From contig OZ026833.1 of NCBI GenBank assembly GCA_964023205.1, forward strand, positions 35,504,366 to 35,568,365: a stretch of DNA of 64,000 nucleotides, in the 5' to 3' direction. Both the position numbers and the translations under genes were made by a program. Position 1 is the first letter of the stretch; each line of letters opens with the position of its first letter. A model generated the notes under the pieces. That model was not told the DNA's origin and did not search any database. It saw only the letters and a list, made by a program, of their open reading frames with translations. Of the stretch, positions 59,941 to 64,000 are shown piece by piece. The DNA comes from Lutraria lutraria (lineage: Eukaryota; Mollusca; Bivalvia; Venerida; Mactridae).

Positions 59941-61254
59941 TATGCATGCACTTATTTTATCAAAGAAAATTAATAATTTTAATACAAAAAAATGTTTTTA
60001 AGATATGTTGTTGCTACAGAATTCCGGTTTTTCATTTCTCTTAAATTCTTAAAAATAAACATGCATGTGTTTGAATTTAAGAAATAAGTCAATAATTCAG
60101 CGTAATATAATTTCATATTCCCCTCACCAAGCAATATAGGTGTTAAAATTTGCAAATTTGCCATGATGTCACTGATAATGATAGCATTGTAATACAAACA
60201 ATGAGTCCTGTTAGTAATTATCATATATGCAGACGGGGCTGATCCAGGTTTCCAAACTAGGGGGCGTAATATTTGGGAACTGAATAATTGAATGCTATTT
60301 CATTAAATGAATGAATTAATTAATATTTTATGTCTATATATGATCGAGAACTTTGAGGGGGCGCCCGCCATGCACGCTACCTTCCCCCGTCTTACAATAA
60401 AAAATCTTATCATAAGATTATTGATATTTATGCATGCACTTATTTTATCAAAGAATATTAATAATTTTAATTCAAAAAAATGTTTTTAAGATGTGTTAAA
60501 ATTTGCAAATTTGCCATGATGTCACTGATAATGATAGCATTGTAATACCAACAATGAGTCCTGTTAGTAAATATCATATATGCAGAAGGGGCGGATCCAG
60601 GTTTTCAAACTAGGGGGCGAAAAATTTGGGAACTGAATAATTGAATGCTATTTCATTAAATGAATGAATTAATTAATGGTATTTTATGTCTATATATGAT
60701 TGAGAACTTTGAGGGGGCGCCCGCCATGCACGCTACCTTCCCCTGTCTTACAATAAAACATCTTATCATAAGATTATTGATATTTATGCATGCACTTATT
60801 TTATCAAAGGAAATTAATAATTTTAATTCAAAAAAATGTTTTTAAGATATGTTGTTGCTACAGAATTCCCAGTATTTCATTTCTCTTAAATTCTTAAAAA
60901 TAAAAAGAAAGTGTTTTCTATGACGTTCGCGCCTATGCATGTGTTTTAATTTAAGAAATAAATCAATAATTCAGCGTAATACCATTTTATATTCCCCTCA
61001 CCATGCAATGTATGTGTTAAAATTTGCAAATTTGCCATGATGTCACTGATAATGATAGCATTGTAATACCAACAATGAGTCCTGTTAGTAATTATCATAT
61101 ATGCAGAAGGGGCGGATCCAGGTTTTCAAACTAGGGGGCGTAATATTTATGAACTGAATAATTGAATGCTATTTCATTGAATGAATTAATTAATGGTATT
61201 TTATGTCTATATATGATCGAGAACTTTGAGGGGGCGCACGCTATCTTCCCCCGT
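59913..61254 (+). repeat. Tandem repeat, three units of up to 521 bp
   Basis: Units begin near 59913, 60389 and 60747, each with TTACAATAAAA..ATCTTATCATAAGAT (itself palindromic), then TTGCCATGATGTCACTGATA, AGGGGCGGATCCAGGTTT and TTTGAGGGGGCGCCCGCC. The middle unit lacks about 165 bp. The AATCTTATCATAAGAT block is also the end of the neighbouring palindrome-rich element. Confidence 0.85.
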
Positions 61255-61259
61255 CCCTT

Positions 61260-64000
61260 GAACCGCTAGTGCACAGTGTTATATTATCGTTTTGTAAGCT
61301 ATGTCACATGTTTCGAATATAATCCTTCAGGGAAGTTCTATCTGACTGATAGCCTGAACAATTCCAAATTTAAGGATTTCTCCAACCAATCATTTTAAAT
61401 ATCCAACCAGTAGGGAACTATTGCGAGCAGCACAAGTGACTTGTTTGTTCATTATTTTAACCAACAATACTCCTTTTCCTCGGAATACAGCATTTAACCC
61501 CATATGAACAGAGACAACATCAAAATGTCAAATGATCTGGGCATGTACACAGTCTTTACGCTAACCCAGTTACAGCCGGAACCTTAGATAATGTCTATTT
61601 AAGCTAGTAAACTTTAACACAATTGTCTATTCCGGCTAATTGTAAATTGTCTATTGTAAATTTTCATTAACAGCTGCTTTAATGAAATCAGTCCAAACAC
61701 TGTGTACATGAATGACAGGCCAACAAACCCACAGGCATTGGCGTATAGCCTATTGCTTCGATTCATACATGCAAATTTCCTTGTCATGTCTTTATATTTA
61801 AAAAAAAATATCATGAATGAAAAATTAATTATCTTTATCCTGCATCAGACAATTTGGGATTTTTATTCCGGAAAAGCAAATGCTACTCGTTTTAGTAGAC
61901 GAATTGACTATAAGCCGGTTGACAGTGGACATACATCCGGGACACAAACTCGAAGAAAAATTGATGAATTCGAGCGATTCCCAGCACAAAAGAAATGCTT
62001 CGTATATACTGACTTATTTTTGAGTATTTTCCGAAATCGCCTCTTGGAAGTTTTTTTTTGAAAGAAATTTCTTATGAATGCGAGCGATCAAACATAAATT
62101 AGGACTATATTTAAAAAAAAAAAGGGAAGCGCAAGATTTCTACTGGTGCGGGCGGTAAAAAATAAATTTAAATATTTATTTTTCATTTTGTGAAAAATAG
62201 GAGCGGCGAATCCCGACGAACAAGAGATCAATTTGGTGTGGCCTAACTATTATAATCTTAAAAATAACTTGCAAAGAAACTATGTTTGTACAGGTACTGC
62301 TTGAGAAATTATATTGGTTAGAAATATTTAACAGGTATAAAAGGTGTTAGGATACGTTTGTATTAAATTCACAAAATGGACGTTTAATTTATCAAAATCA
62401 CCCAGACCTAACTAATTGGTGTGAGATACATACATTTGCTAATGTGTTTGAAGTGTTGAGCATTTATTTGAGTAATTAATGTCTTTAATCATATTAAATG
62501 TCTTAATATTTTGCATTTAATATAAACATACTTTTAAAAAAAATTAGATCTATATTTTTAATTAAACATTGAATCAATTTAAGTATCTATACAGTAGCTA
62601 TCGTTTTTATTAGCCATAAATTTAAGTGACTAATTATGTAATTAGAAGCTAGTCTATCAATGACCCTGTCAGTTTTATTGGACTCCCTACTCTGGAATAT
62701 ACAGGACTGCTGGGTCTTAGTCACATGCCTCGCATTCCTGGTTCAATGTCTTTAAATAATGTAAAATTCACTTACAAGTCTACTCCTGTTTAGTATTTAG
62801 AAGTTATGTAGAATTATTCTGACAGTTCCACACGAATCTTACCGCTGAACCCTTTTAAATTTACAGCCCAACGGATTGACTACGTGTGTCACGCCAGAGA
62901 TTATCATTATGTTACTTCATTCTTAAAAATTCCATCCTTATGTCCTCAGTTTGCTACTTGAATACTGTTCGACATTGCATATTATTGATGTGGTCAATAT
63001 CTCTCGTTTGTCGTTTTTATGCCTGTCAAAACTATCTTTTTTAGAACTGATTTCGTCCGGTAATCCCTTTAATGGTGTGCACTGTCAACAGAAATCCACA
63101 TTATTCCTCAACTTAATATTTACATTAGTAAACAGCAGCCATCTTGCGTGCACTATGCGACAGTTATTACGCGGCCGCCATTCTAAAATACACGGCCAGC
63201 GCTTTTTTAAGTAAAAATATTGTTGAGTAATTCAAACATTTTTAGAAGAAGAAAAGGTCAATATGAGGGTATCGTTATATATTTTATCGATACTATTCAT
63301 GTTTTAATTAGAGATAATGAATACATTAAACTAATATCAATTCAAGTTTCTCAGTAAGAACACATGCTGTCACTAAAATTATACGAAGACGGCCTCACTA
63401 TTTAAAGAATACATAAGATCGACACAGAGCCTTAATGTACATTTAAACACTGCTTTAAATTGCAGTTTAAATCAGTCAGTGATTCATATTATTTTACCAT
63501 TTTCACACATTTCGGACACACACCACACACCTCCATTATATATATTATATTATAATATATTTGACATTTTCCTTCTGAAAAAGTTTCAAAATAGATGACA
63601 GATTTTGTATTCCGGAATAAATTTAATAACTCTGATAACAGCTCAAATTTAAGTATATATAGCGCAATATTAGTATCGTGCTATTCCTGTCGATCTTATT
63701 TTTGTTGTCTCGAAAAAAACATGATAACTGGTTTTAATTTAGAAAAAAATCTAACGTCACTTAACATGATGGATCATTGTTTGTAGTATATAAAAAAACA
63801 TCAGCATGATTCAGTCATTATTGTAAGTACACATAGGCCGAAGTGTACCTATAAAAGTGCGTACTCTTTATATATATCCATAAACGAAACGCATGTTTAT
63901 AAAATGTATGGATTATATAATCTGTCATCAACTGAAATTGTACAGATTCCGAAAATCGGTGTATTTCACATCAGCATGGGGATTTATTGAACAGCTCCTG
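61260..64000. other. No gene recognised to the window end
   Basis: Plus-strand frames at 61702-62061 (119 codons) and 62951-63214 (87 codons) are open but show no domain. A minus-strand ATGGCGGCC in CpG-containing sequence near 63170 could mark a first exon, without further support. An AT palindrome lies near 63537-63562. Confidence 0.4.

Noticed and set aside
1..64000. CRISPR array or prokaryotic operon structure
   Set aside because: No short direct repeats with regular unique spacers, no long closely packed ORFs and no ribosome-binding-site pattern; splice sites, SINE-like sequences and animal transposons show an animal genome.

Overview
The window is nuclear DNA from an animal, most likely a bivalve mollusc. 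It is AT-rich and gene-poor, with short exons bounded by GT/AG splice sites. It is full of degenerate retrotransposons, Tc1-like remnants, tRNA-derived SINE-like sequences and inverted-repeat elements. It also carries the tandem repeats of about 150-165 bp, containing phrases such as GGGCCATAACTCTG, that I associate from memory with bivalve genomes. The species is an inference; nothing in the sequence names it.

Layout. 1-11 kb: tandem repeats, a palindrome-rich element, a 1.05 kb element with short terminal inverted repeats, two non-LTR retrotransposon remnants meeting tail to tail, and an inverted-repeat element. 11.1-11.5 kb: two phase-compatible exons that look like the start of a gene with a CIDE-N-like domain. 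12.2-18.3 kb: a large inverted-repeat element with nested insertions, then a second palindrome-rich copy. 18.68-31.6 kb: three almost identical tandem units of about 4.31 kb. Each carries one orphan exon paralogous to the second CIDE-N-like exon, two tRNA-like sequences, and the 3' part of a broken minus-strand gene whose 5' part lies just beyond the array (to about 33.9 kb). 34-47.4 kb: repeats, two inverted-repeat elements sharing a recurring 14-bp motif, a dead Tc1-like transposase and a small hairpin element. 47.5-50.7 kb: the 3' exons of an immunity-related GTPase (IRG family) gene, the best-supported gene here. 55.8-58.4 kb (minus strand): a mosaic extracellular protein gene with PAN/apple, EGF-like, sushi (CCP) and WSC-like exons, with an in-frame stop in the sushi exon. 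58.7-61.3 kb: more inverted-repeat and palindrome elements and a tandem repeat. 61.3-64 kb: nothing recognised.

How the genes may relate. The CIDE-N-like exons, the orphan exons of the array and the IRG exons are all on the plus strand. All their internal boundaries are phase 1, so they could in principle be spliced into one transcript (CIDE-N-like N-terminus, hydrophilic linker, IRG GTPase). This is a hypothesis from exon phase and orientation only; the exons are tens of kilobases apart and could belong to different genes. The minus-strand mosaic gene looks like a secreted or cell-surface recognition protein.
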